From: Candidatus Marispirochaeta associata
Lineage (GTDB): Bacteria > Spirochaetota > Spirochaetia > JC444 > Marispirochaetaceae
Length of the DNA stretch: 64,000 nt
Direction of reading: 5' to 3'
Assembly (NCBI GenBank): GCA_001749745.1
Contig: JWTM01000507.1
Span: forward strand, 62,001-126,000
Part shown: piece after piece, positions 56,662 through 64,000 of the stretch
Numbering within the stretch: position 1 is the stretch's first letter
How the letters are laid out: each line of letters opens with the position of its first letter
Made by a program: the position numbers and the translations under genes
The notes under the pieces: model-generated
Told to the model about the DNA's origin: nothing
The model's input: the letters and a program-made list of their open reading frames with translations, nothing else
Databases searched by the model: none

Positions 56662-57718
56662 TCCGTCCTCCTGCCATCCCGGCGTTGAGGGTATCCCGGA
56701 CCATTCTGGCGCGATAGGCGTCTACCGGAATCTCCTTTTCCCCGCTCCGCTCGATCAGCTTCTGGATGTGTGACTTCTGGCTGAGAAAAAGGAGGGAGGT
56801 AACGGTCTGAACCGGTATCGGTATCAGCTCGCACTCGATACCGAATCGAATCAGGTTCAGCGCGTCGATCGCCTCCTTCGACTCCAGCAGACGACAGTGA
56901 AGCAAGGTTCCCAGGGCCCGGTATATCTTATCCTCCAGGCTCAATCGATCCCTCTTCAGCATCTCTTCCCGTGCCGTCCTCTCATAATGTACCAACTGAT
57001 TTACCACACCATCAAGTTTTGTGGTCAATTCCTCTTCACTCTCGCCGATAGCGACGGGATTCGCGATCTGATAGAGGTACCCAAGGCTGTTTTCACCGTC
57101 CGAAAAGAAGCCCCGCACGGAAAACCCCAGCTGTACCACCGCTTTTAAGGCCTTCTCGATCATTCCCGTCTCTACCAGGGCCGGAAGATGACACATGGCC
57201 GATGCCTTTAATCCGGTGCCGACATTGGCGACATCGGGGGTAAGATAGCCCCACTCCAGGGAGACTGAATAGTCCAGATGCTCCTCCAGACTGGTATCGA
57301 TCGCATCCAGCTCGCTCCAGAGGGAGGAGAAATCCTTTCCGGGGCGAATCAGGGCCATCCGTAGATGATCTACCTCGTTCATCATGGCGGAAAAGCAGAA
57401 ATCCTCCCGGATTATGGCGCTTTTCGCCGTTTGCAGACTGAAATCCTGGGAGATCAGGTTTCGCTCCAAGAGGATTCTACGGTCGACAGGGGCCAGCTCC
57501 TCCATGGGGCAAAGGGCGTAGGAATCGCCCAGAGCGGAGAAGGCCCGGCTTACTTGCTCCTGAACCGATGTCTCCTCATCATTTCCCAGTTCGGATGCGA
57601 ATGCGAAACCGGAGATATTGCGGGAGAGCCTGAGTCGGCTGGAGACCACCACATCGTCCTCCGGCCCGGCTCCTCCATACCAGCCTGTATTGAGCTTGTC
57701 CGGTGCAAAATCGATCAT
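56654..57718 (-). CDS. mcsB: Protein arginine kinase McsB
   Basis: The 354-residue protein is an McsB: VVVSSRLRLSRNISGF (24-39), LQTAKSAIIREDF, EWGYLTPDVANVGTGLKAS and a C-terminal helical lever with an arginine-rich end. It phosphorylates arginines to target proteins for ClpCP. At the family signature NEEDH (where the second Glu is catalytic in arginine kinases) this protein has NEVDH (residues 114-118, V116). Its ATG overlaps the mcsA stop (ATGA at 57715). It overlaps clpC by eight bases. Confidence 0.94.
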   Translation of the reverse strand: MIDFAPDKLNTGWYGGAGPEDDVVVSSRLRLSRNISGFAFASELGNDEETSVQEQVSRAFSALGDSYALCPMEELAPVDRRILLERNLISQDFSLQTAKSAIIREDFCFSAMMNEVDHLRMALIRPGKDFSSLWSELDAIDTSLEEHLDYSVSLEWGYLTPDVANVGTGLKASAMCHLPALVETGMIEKALKAVVQLGFSVRGFFSDGENSLGYLYQIANPVAIGESEEELTTKLDGVVNQLVHYERTAREEMLKRDRLSLEDKIYRALGTLLHCRLLESKEAIDALNLIRFGIECELIPIPVQTVTSLLFLSQKSHIQKLIERSGEKEIPVDAYRARMVRDTLNAGMAGGRNV

Positions 57719-58215
57719 TCGGCCTCCCCGTCGGCGGTTTCCAGGGTACTGATTCTATCGCGAATAAGGGCCGCCGACTCATAATCCTCGTTGGCAACCG
57801 CTTCGGCCAGTCGCTTTTTGAGGATCTCCTTGTCGACCAATAGGGCCTTGTAGGCCTTCAATTTCTTCGGATACTTGCCGGCGTGGCGTACGCTCCCGGC
57901 TGTCTCCTCCAGAAAGGAGACAATCTCATCCCGGAAACAGCCGTAACACTCGGGACAGCCGACCTTACCGGTTTTACGGAAATCCTTGAGCCGGGTGCCG
58001 CAGACCTCGCAGCGTTCCTGTTTGCTCGCCCGGGGGGAGAATTCTATGAGCCCATTCAGAAGCTCATTGAGGGAAAGTTCAATTTTATCACTGTCCGAGG
58101 AGATTCCGTTCTTGTGGGCGCAAACCTCACACAAATGGACCTCCTTTGTTTCGTTGCCGATGATTTGCTGAATATGGATTACGGCGTCGTTTTCATTGCA
58201 GAGTTCGCATTTCAT
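57715..58215 (-). CDS. mcsA: Zinc-binding McsB activator McsA
   Basis: The 166-residue protein has cysteine pairs at C3/C6 (CELC) and C29/C32 (CEVC), then CEVCG and CPEC further along, followed by a UVR domain (NEDYESAALIRDRISTL) at the C terminus. McsA activates the arginine kinase McsB. GGGAGGG precedes the ATG and a perfect -10 lies just upstream. A ctsR gene, which usually precedes mcsA in Firmicutes, is absent here; the next gene upstream is a Lol-type permease. Confidence 0.93.
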   Translation of the reverse strand: MKCELCNENDAVIHIQQIIGNETKEVHLCEVCAHKNGISSDSDKIELSLNELLNGLIEFSPRASKQERCEVCGTRLKDFRKTGKVGCPECYGCFRDEIVSFLEETAGSVRHAGKYPKKLKAYKALLVDKEILKKRLAEAVANEDYESAALIRDRISTLETADGEAE

Positions 58216-58236
58216 ATAGCAACCCTCCCAGGTTGT

Positions 58237-58248
58237 ATTATAGTCAAA
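58237..58248 (-). promoter_or_regulatory. -10 element and CtsR-like half-site upstream of mcsA
   Basis: On the minus strand a perfect TATAAT (58237-58242) follows TTTGAC. On the plus strand AGTCAAA (58242-58248), one half of the CtsR heptad repeat, overlaps it by one base. The second half-site is not present. No good -35 is seen. Confidence 0.5.
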
Positions 58249-58270
58249 TTCTTAGATTTTTCCTACTCTC

Positions 58271-59557
58271 TTAGCGCTTCTGCAGGATCTCCAGCGGACG
58301 GACCGCTGCGGCTCGTCCGGCAGGCAGAAATGCGGCCAGGGTAGCAACAGCGAGGGTAAAGAGAGCAATGCCCCACAGACTGAGCGGATCGAGCTCGACC
58401 GGAATCTGTTCGAGGTAGAAACTGGAATCGAAGAGCTCGAAGCCGTCGCCGCCGGCTCCGCCCGTTATATTCTCCAAGAGAAGGGTCAGAATATTCAGGC
58501 TCTCTTCGAGGATAGCGATGAGGCCGTTTATATTGACCGCCAACAGCAGGCCGAAGGCGAGTCCCGGCAGGACCCCTGCCAGCCCGGTAAAGAAGCCCGC
58601 GGCCACGAAGATCAGCCGGATTTGCGAGGAAGAGGTACCGGTAGCCTTGAGGATCGCGATCTGCTCGCTATTCTCCAGCACGAGCATCGTAAGCGTAGCC
58701 GAGATATTGAGGGTCGCCACCAGGACGATCAGGACCATAATTAACAGGATCAGGTTCCGGGAGGTCTCGAAGGAGGCGTACATCGGTCGTTGCAGCTCCT
58801 GCCAGTCCATCAGATACCACTCATTATCGAGTGCCGACCGGATTCGACCCCGGTATTCGGCCAGCGAACCGTATGGATCTTCCACTTTGAGACCGATATA
58901 GTTTTCTCCCTGATCTCGGAAGATCCCCGCCGCTCTCGTTAGCGGTATGTAGGCGGTCAGGGCGTCGAGTTCGTAGTATCCGGTAGAACAGATCCCGCTC
59001 ACGGTAAAGAATGAGGGACGGAGGAAGAGGGTTCCCGACGAGGAGGTGCGACTGCTCAAGAGTTTTACCGAATCTCCGACGCCGATTCCCAATGCATCGG
59101 CCACCCCCCTGGTAATCACCATCCCCTCCGGCAGGGAGAGGTCGAACGCCCCCTCCTCGAGGATCATAAACTGTGAAAATCCGGCATCCCGCCCCCAGCG
59201 TTCAGCCTGCTGTCCTTTGAGGGTTACCCCTACCCGCCCCTCGGGAGAGTAGAGCATACCCAGCCCTTGGATCATCGGCTCCGCCGCGAGGATTCCCGGG
59301 AGATCCTTCAAAATGGCGGCGTTCGCATCCCAATCGGCCTCGTTATTGTAGTTCCTGGCCTGTATATGATAAGTTCCCAACTCCAGAAAGCGGGCGGTGA
59401 TGCCTTTGATCAGGCCCGAAGAGACCACCATCACCAGCACCAAGGGGATCAGCGAGAGGGAGATTCCGAGGACGGTACCCTTTAGATGGGATGCTATGCG
59501 CCGCTCCCGCCGCAATACCAGCCGGAGAGCGATAAAAAAGGAGGCGGAAGCCCTCAT
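58271..59557 (-). CDS. lolE: LolC/LolE-type ABC transporter permease
   Basis: The 428-residue protein has the FtsX/MacB-like permease layout: one N-terminal helix (about 28-49), a large periplasmic domain, then three helices near the C terminus (about 270-292, 315-345 and 395-415). It pairs with the LolD ATPase and the first permease to extract lipoproteins from the inner membrane. Its ATG overlaps the lolD stop (ATGA at 59554). Spirochaetes have extensive lipoproteins, so the pathway fits. The split between lolC and lolE names is a convention here. Confidence 0.88.
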   Translation of the reverse strand: MRASASFFIALRLVLRRERRIASHLKGTVLGISLSLIPLVLVMVVSSGLIKGITARFLELGTYHIQARNYNNEADWDANAAILKDLPGILAAEPMIQGLGMLYSPEGRVGVTLKGQQAERWGRDAGFSQFMILEEGAFDLSLPEGMVITRGVADALGIGVGDSVKLLSSRTSSSGTLFLRPSFFTVSGICSTGYYELDALTAYIPLTRAAGIFRDQGENYIGLKVEDPYGSLAEYRGRIRSALDNEWYLMDWQELQRPMYASFETSRNLILLIMVLIVLVATLNISATLTMLVLENSEQIAILKATGTSSSQIRLIFVAAGFFTGLAGVLPGLAFGLLLAVNINGLIAILEESLNILTLLLENITGGAGGDGFELFDSSFYLEQIPVELDPLSLWGIALFTLAVATLAAFLPAGRAAAVRPLEILQKR

Positions 59558-60228
59558 AGCGCCTCGAGACGGCCCGCATGGAGCCGGTAGGCCCGGTCGA
59601 CCTCGGAAATCAGGGCCGCTTCGTGGCTCACGAGAAGCAGGGTTTTCCCTAAATCCTTTACCAGGGAGAAGAGGAGCTCCTTGACCTTCTCGGTATTACC
59701 CTCGTCGAGGTTTCCCGTGGGCTCATCGGCCAGGAGCAGCTTGGGATCGTTGATCAGCGCCCGGGCGATTGCGGTTCGCTGCCGTTCACCGCCGGAGAGC
59801 TGAGCCGGCGTATGATCGAGACGGTGATCCATACCGACCAGCTTCATCAGTTCAGCGGCCTGGGCAGTCGCCTCCGCCTTCGGCTTTCCCCGCATATAGG
59901 CCGGGAGCATCGCATTCTCCAGGGCGGTAAATCCGTCCAAGAGGTAGTGAAACTGAAAAACAAAGCCCACCGCATCCGAGCGATAGCGGTCGATCGCTTC
60001 TTCAGGGAGAGAATCGATCCGCTCGCCGTCGACCTCTACTGAGCCGGCATTGGGCAGATCTAGGCCGCCGATAATGTTCAGCAGGGTGCTTTTCCCCGAG
60101 CCGGATTCCCCGGTAAAGAGGGTGATGCTTCCCGCTTCGACGCGCAAATCTATGCCGTCCAGGATCGTGAGGCTCTCGCCGCCGGTGGTAAACTGCTTGG
60201 TGATGCCTGAGAGTTCAATCAACGCCAT
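59554..60228 (-). CDS. lolD: LolD-type ABC transporter ATPase
   Basis: The 224-residue ATPase has Walker A TGESGSGKSTLL, the Q-loop VFQFHYLLDGF, signature LSGGERQR, Walker B LLLADEPTGNLDE and the H-loop VSHE. The Q-loop sequence and size fit the LolD/MacB branch. It sits between two permeases with overlaps of one and four bases, forming lolCDE. It powers lipoprotein release from the inner membrane. Confidence 0.95.
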   Translation of the reverse strand: MALIELSGITKQFTTGGESLTILDGIDLRVEAGSITLFTGESGSGKSTLLNIIGGLDLPNAGSVEVDGERIDSLPEEAIDRYRSDAVGFVFQFHYLLDGFTALENAMLPAYMRGKPKAEATAQAAELMKLVGMDHRLDHTPAQLSGGERQRTAIARALINDPKLLLADEPTGNLDEGNTEKVKELLFSLVKDLGKTLLLVSHEAALISEVDRAYRLHAGRLEAL

Positions 60229-61520
60229 TATTCATACCTCAAAATAGAACTGGGCCGTAAGGATGCGATATCCCGGGATGCCCCCCAGGCGGAGAGTACC
60301 GAGGCGGAGAGGGCGAAGAAAGCGATGAGCACAATCTCCCTGGGGATGATCCGCACCGGGACATGGGTGAGATAGAAAGCGGCCGGCGATATTGAGAGGC
60401 CGCCCATGGGAGCAGTGCCGGTAAGCGCCGCCATCGCCATAGCACCCAGATTGGAAACCAGCTCGAGCAGGGTGAAGAGGGCCTCGATATGGGTAACCAC
60501 CAAAAGACCCAGGGAGAGCCCGGCGGCGGTTCCTACGAGCCCGATGAGAAAGCCCTCCATAATGAAGATACTCTGTATCTCCCGGCTTCCGCCGCCCACC
60601 GCTCGAAGCACCGCGATGGCCGTCCGTTTCTCCTGCACGCCGCGCCTCAGCGAGTGGTAGATGTTCCCGGCCACTACCAGGAACATGACGCCTATCAAGA
60701 GGGACATGGTGGTCTTCTCCATCCGGAGCGCGCCGAAGAAGGCCCGGTTGAACTCCCGCCAGCTGACGAGCTCTCCCTGGGGATACTCCTCCGCCAATAG
60801 GGAATCGATGTTGCCGGAAATCCCATCCAATCGGTACCGGTTCTGCAGTTTGATCCCCAGGACAGGTCTATCCCCGGCACTGGCCAGCTCCTGCATGTTC
60901 TCCAGGGAGGTGAAAATCAGTCCCCGGTCATACTCATAAAAACCGCTCCGGAAAAGTCCGGTAACGGTGTACTCCCTCGATTCAGGAACGAGTCCGGCGA
61001 AACCAGTACCGGTAAGGGCCGCCAGGGTGACCGTATCCCCCAAACGCACCCCCACGGCCCGAGCCAGCTCTCGTCCCAGGATAAGTCCTTGCCCGGTATC
61101 GAAACTGCCCGCCTCCAGCCCGAGCTGAGCCAGGAAACCAGGATCTCTCCGAGCCATGTCCGCCGGGACACCGCGCACCTCGGCCGCCTCGAACTCGCTG
61201 AAACGGCCCTGGACCAGGGTCTGGGTCTCGATAAAGGGCACCGCCGCTTTGATGCGTTGCTCCTCCTCGAGCTGCTTAGCCAGACTGCCCGCTTCGTCCA
61301 GATTGAGACCGCCGATTCTGAGGTCATAGGAACGAATCTCGAGGATATCTTCGATAAAACCGAGTTGAAAGCCGTTCATCACCCCGATGACCACCACCAG
61401 GGTCATTACCCCGGCGGCAATGCCGGCCACTGAGAGAAAATTAGCCGCCAGAGCCCGGTTCGAGCGCCGTTCGCGCAGATAACGGCGGGCGACAAAGAGT
61501 ATCCATCTAAGGCTCGTCAA
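60228..61520 (-). CDS. lolC: LolC/LolE-type ABC transporter permease
   Basis: The 430-residue protein is paralogous to the other permease: RWILFVARRYLRERRSN at the N terminus, one helix (about 26-48), periplasmic domain (about 55-265) with the LEIRSYDLRIGG loop, and three C-terminal helices. The start is TTG at 61520 with GGAGAAGAG upstream; it overlaps the preceding gene by 14 bases. Its stop overlaps the lolD start (TAATG). Confidence 0.88.
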   Translation of the reverse strand: MTSLRWILFVARRYLRERRSNRALAANFLSVAGIAAGVMTLVVVIGVMNGFQLGFIEDILEIRSYDLRIGGLNLDEAGSLAKQLEEEQRIKAAVPFIETQTLVQGRFSEFEAAEVRGVPADMARRDPGFLAQLGLEAGSFDTGQGLILGRELARAVGVRLGDTVTLAALTGTGFAGLVPESREYTVTGLFRSGFYEYDRGLIFTSLENMQELASAGDRPVLGIKLQNRYRLDGISGNIDSLLAEEYPQGELVSWREFNRAFFGALRMEKTTMSLLIGVMFLVVAGNIYHSLRRGVQEKRTAIAVLRAVGGGSREIQSIFIMEGFLIGLVGTAAGLSLGLLVVTHIEALFTLLELVSNLGAMAMAALTGTAPMGGLSISPAAFYLTHVPVRIIPREIVLIAFFALSASVLSAWGASRDIASLRPSSILRYE

Positions 61521-62529
61521 AGCGCTCTTCTCCTATCAGTTCATCCCCGGCATATTCCCGGCGCAGTATAAGTTCCTCCCGGCGGAAGAACTCCTCGATC
61601 CTCATCTCGTCCTTATAGCTGGTACGACGGACTAGGCGGCGGTTGACGAAGAGCTCCTCCCGAAGCAGCCTCTCCTCCTCATCATAGAGGTACAGACGCC
61701 GTTCGAGCCTGGCCGGCGCTCGAATTACACTCTCGACCAGCCTGCCCTCCTCGTAGCGGTACTCCCGCTCGCTCATCCGCTCTCCCTCGAGGTAGGTGAT
61801 CTCCCGCAGGAGCTCCCCCCTGGATGAGAAGTAGGCTTCCGAGACAAGCATCCCCTGCTGATCGATGTTCCGCTCGAGACTGCCCTCACCCCACTCCTCC
61901 CGCTCGATCCGGGCTATCTCGGTGGTTCCGCTCAAGGCAATCTCGGCCTCGGCCTCGGAACCGTCGAAGCGGGTCAGCCGTCCGTCATCATAGCCGCCGA
62001 TCCAGCTCTCCCGCAAGCGGCCCTCGCGATACGAGAAGTGCAGTACTTTCGGCGGACCGTCGCTAGGTACGCGAATCAGTGTACGCAGCCTCCCGGCTGA
62101 GTCGCGGAGGTACTCCTGACGAAAGACCCGCTCCCCGCCGCGATAGAGTTCCGACGTGGCGAGACGTTCTCCATCCCAGCTATAGCGGTAGCTCCGCTCG
62201 AGCCGATCATCCTGATAGATATCTTCCGTGATAGGAAGATCCCCGCTGTAGAGGCTCTCGCGCCGTTCAACCCCTTCATGGATTATCTCTTTCCGTTCCC
62301 CGCCGGGCAGCGGCAGAAGCTCCGTGCGTCGGATCTCCGTACCGAAATAGTAGAGGGTATCGAACACTCCTTCCCCGGACCTGGTACGCTCGAGGAGATA
62401 CTCCTCCTCCGCCGGAACCGGATCCGCCAGCGGACTCAGCGCCCGGCCGATTGCGTTCGATCGGTACCAGTCAGCCTGCAGCGGAGCGGCGATACACAGG
62501 ATCCACAGCAGCGCGGCGTAACGATCCAC
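61507..62529 (-). CDS. Secreted hypothetical protein with YD-like beta repeats
   Basis: The 340-residue protein has a signal peptide (CIAAPLQA) and a body of short repeated beta hairpins rich in Arg, Glu and Tyr: RYSWDGERLATSELY, LHFSYREGRLRESWI, EYRYEEGRLVESVI, LYLYDEEERLLREELF. These resemble YD/MORN-type repeats. I recognise no named family. The start is GTG 62529 with GGAGG upstream, overlapping the ftsY stop by one base. It overlaps lolC by 14 bases, so ftsY, this gene and lolCDE are cotranscribed. Confidence 0.82.
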   Translation of the reverse strand: MDRYAALLWILCIAAPLQADWYRSNAIGRALSPLADPVPAEEEYLLERTRSGEGVFDTLYYFGTEIRRTELLPLPGGERKEIIHEGVERRESLYSGDLPITEDIYQDDRLERSYRYSWDGERLATSELYRGGERVFRQEYLRDSAGRLRTLIRVPSDGPPKVLHFSYREGRLRESWIGGYDDGRLTRFDGSEAEAEIALSGTTEIARIEREEWGEGSLERNIDQQGMLVSEAYFSSRGELLREITYLEGERMSEREYRYEEGRLVESVIRAPARLERRLYLYDEEERLLREELFVNRRLVRRTSYKDEMRIEEFFRREELILRREYAGDELIGEERFDEP

Positions 62530-63389
62530 TAGTCCTCCGAAAGCAGGGTGTCGAGAAACTCATCCCTCTTGAAGGGGCGAATCGATTCGTAATTCTCGCC
62601 GTCGCAGAGAAATAGAAAAGGGACCTTCAGGTTGCGACAGATCGATAGGATCACCCCGCCCTTGGCGGCGGAGTCGTACTTGGTCAGGATAATACCGTCC
62701 AGCCCGACCGCCTCGTGGAATATCTCCGCTTGACGCAGACCGTTCTGACCGGTCGTGGCGTCGATCACGAGGATTTTTGAGTAGCTGCCGTTCACCTGAC
62801 GTTTTTTCACGATACCGTCGATCTTTTGCAGCTCCCGGACCAGATTCTGCTTGTTATGCATCCGACCGGCCGTATCGGCGATGACCAGAGGAGAATCCTT
62901 GGACTGGGCGCTCTCGATCGCATCCCAGACGACCGCTCCCGGATCGGCGCCGGAGTGTTGATGAACGACCCTCAGCCCTAATCGCTCGCCGTGAAGCAGT
63001 AGCTGGTCGATGGCCGCCGCTCGAAAGGTATCACCCGCCGCCAGGACCGGTTCCATCCCCCGCTCCCGACGGATCAGCGAACTGAGCTTGGCGATAGTGG
63101 TGGTCTTTCCGACACCGTTGACTCCTAGCACCAGAATCACATTGACCTTGCCCGCTTCGAGGGGCAGCTCTCCTTCAATCAGGTACTCCTTGAGCCGCTC
63201 CTTCAGAAGCGCGATCAATTCATCCTTATCCTTGATACCCCGGGCGCTCCGCAAGGCATCGACTGTCTCCATGGCCGCCGCGGCGCCGATGTCGGCCTCT
63301 ACCAGAAGATCCTCGATCTCCTCGAAGGTCTCCTCATCTATTGTCCGGCGGGAAAATATTGTGCGTAAGCGTGAACCGATTCCTCGCAT
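62529..63389 (-). CDS. ftsY: Signal recognition particle receptor FtsY
   Basis: The 286-residue FtsY has an NG domain with GVNGVGKTTTIAKL (G1), DTFRAAAIDQLL, DTAGRMHNKQNLV (G3) and TKYDSAAKGG (G4 TKxD). The long acidic A domain seen in E. coli is absent, so membrane contact is probably by the N-terminal amphipathic helix MRGIGSRLRTIF. It delivers ribosome-SRP complexes to the Sec translocon. It heads an operon with the YD-like gene and lolCDE. Confidence 0.96.
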   Translation of the reverse strand: MRGIGSRLRTIFSRRTIDEETFEEIEDLLVEADIGAAAAMETVDALRSARGIKDKDELIALLKERLKEYLIEGELPLEAGKVNVILVLGVNGVGKTTTIAKLSSLIRRERGMEPVLAAGDTFRAAAIDQLLLHGERLGLRVVHQHSGADPGAVVWDAIESAQSKDSPLVIADTAGRMHNKQNLVRELQKIDGIVKKRQVNGSYSKILVIDATTGQNGLRQAEIFHEAVGLDGIILTKYDSAAKGGVILSICRNLKVPFLFLCDGENYESIRPFKRDEFLDTLLSED

Positions 63390-63417
63390 CTCTCTCTATT
63401 CCTTACTCGTATTGTTG

Positions 63418-64000
63418 CTAAAATGTATCTCGTGCGGCTCTCCGGTATTCCGTCAGGTTCTGAACCATATCGACGAAGAGGATCGCTGCCGTGTAGAGGC
63501 TACCATAAAAGAGGCCGTTGTACAAAAAGGAGGTATCCGCCAACTCGTCATCCCCGTAGAGGGCGGCCTGATTCCCATAATCCCGGTAGAGGGAGTAGCT
63601 TACCATAGTCAAGGGCAAGGCCAGGGTAAAGAGACCCACCGAATTGTAGAGCCGGTCCTGCTTCATCTTGAGCCGAGCCGCCTCGTCGTAGATCTGTTCC
63701 TCGAGGCTGAAGCTATTCTTGCCGTGCTTTAGCTCTTCCGCCGGCAAAAGGAGATCCCGGTAGCCCTCTTTGCTGATACGGATAGTTCCCAAGCGTCCCT
63801 CCGGCGGCAACAGGAGGGGCGTCTCTCCTACCCAGCGGGAAGAGAGGTAGACGTCGGCCGCTGCGGGGAAGGTGGAGACAGCTAGGCTAGGCTGGGGAAT
63901 CGCTTCCAATTCGAAAGAGAGCTCCCTAGCGGCGTTAACGGGCAGCTGAATCGTTTGCGTCACGGTCCTGCGTCCTTCGGCCTCAATGCGCAGTCGATAC
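63418..64000 (-). CDS. PEGA-domain membrane protein (5' end outside window)
   Basis: The frame stays open to the window edge: upstream of the GTG at 63963 it reads YRLRIEAEGRRTV without a stop, so the visible part is about 193 residues and the true start is outside. A PEGA domain covers SLAVSTFPAAADVYLSSRWVGETP-type residues (key blocks VYLSSRWVGETPLLLPP and IRISKEGYRDLLLP). Two hydrophobic helices follow. PEGA proteins are surface or periplasmic sugar- or wall-interacting proteins. Function unknown. Confidence 0.8.
   Translation of the reverse strand, partial: YRLRIEAEGRRTVTQTIQLPVNAARELSFELEAIPQPSLAVSTFPAAADVYLSSRWVGETPLLLPPEGRLGTIRISKEGYRDLLLPAEELKHGKNSFSLEEQIYDEAARLKMKQDRLYNSVGLFTLALPLTMVSYSLYRDYGNQAALYGDDELADTSFLYNGLFYGSLYTAAILFVDMVQNLTEYRRAARDTF

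Noticed and set aside
58216..58270. Full CtsR operator upstream of mcsA
   Set aside because: Only one half-site matches; the second heptad TTAGATT does not fit the consensus.
1..64000. tRNA, rRNA, CRISPR array, prophage or toxin-antitoxin genes
   Set aside because: None recognised on either strand; the only mobile DNA seen is the single insertion sequence.

Overview
The window reads as a chromosomal segment of a spirochaete, most likely a free-living member of the Spirochaetaceae/Spirochaetales, with GC content above 50 % by eye. The evidence is the combination of an extended serine hydroxymethyltransferase, a RecJ carrying a large insertion, the mcsA-mcsB-clpC operon without ctsR, a lolCDE cluster, FecR- and PEGA-domain envelope proteins, many TPR proteins, a pair of DUF115 motility-accessory-type proteins and an S21 protein of spirochaetal type. 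It is core chromosome with one insertion sequence. I saw no tRNA, rRNA, CRISPR array or prophage, and no gene-free stretch longer than about 200 bases.

Layout. 1-3000: the tail of an upstream gene, a small hypothetical, a DUF503 protein and an operon of a hypothetical plus a voltage-sensor/HAMP membrane protein. 3025-13075: rightward envelope block with a 1.58-kresidue outer-membrane protein (possibly SprA-like), two related outer-membrane barrels (one with a FecR domain) and mutL. 13095-18701: three TPR proteins around a divergent promoter, then a metallophosphoesterase and a ParB-like protein. 18689-23095: leftward operon of a DHOD-like enzyme, Nudix hydrolase, acyltransferase, SelB-like protein without GTPase domain, and lipoprotein. 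23231-23440: rpsU, which appears to start at an ATC codon. 23567-27930: recO-thpR-recJ-M23 peptidase, leftward from a probable leaderless promoter. 28020-32415: lon, a VanY-like lipoprotein and a U32 peptidase, rightward. 32428-36677: glyA-ilvD-aldose epimerase, leftward. 36835-39712: a regulatory ATPase/cNMP fusion, a glycosidase-like protein and an FtsB-like protein. 39866-46503: rightward motility-type operon of an acidic protein, a gene split by an A10 run, and two DUF115 proteins. 46484-51848: MEMO-like protein, degenerate GGDEF protein, RNase Z, XylR-like ROK repressor and xylose isomerase. 51924-53191: insertion sequence with 33-bp imperfect terminal inverted repeats. 53179-58215: mcsA-mcsB-clpC, a secreted CPEC thioredoxin-like protein with a non-standard start, and a DnaQ-like exonuclease. 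58271-64000: lolCDE, a secreted hypothetical, ftsY and a truncated PEGA protein.

Themes. Genes are tightly packed, with many ATGA, GTGA or TAATG overlaps. Several genes use unusual expression signals: two non-canonical start codons (rpsU and the thioredoxin-like gene), two apparent leaderless promoters (recO and the gene at 47396), and one candidate slippage or programmed frameshift site (42431-42440). Several proteins look like catalytically dead or rearranged versions of known families: the exonuclease-like insert in RecJ, two GGDEF-like domains, an Mrr-like nuclease domain, the SelB-like protein, and McsB with NEVDH in place of NEEDH. These are the most worthwhile leads.
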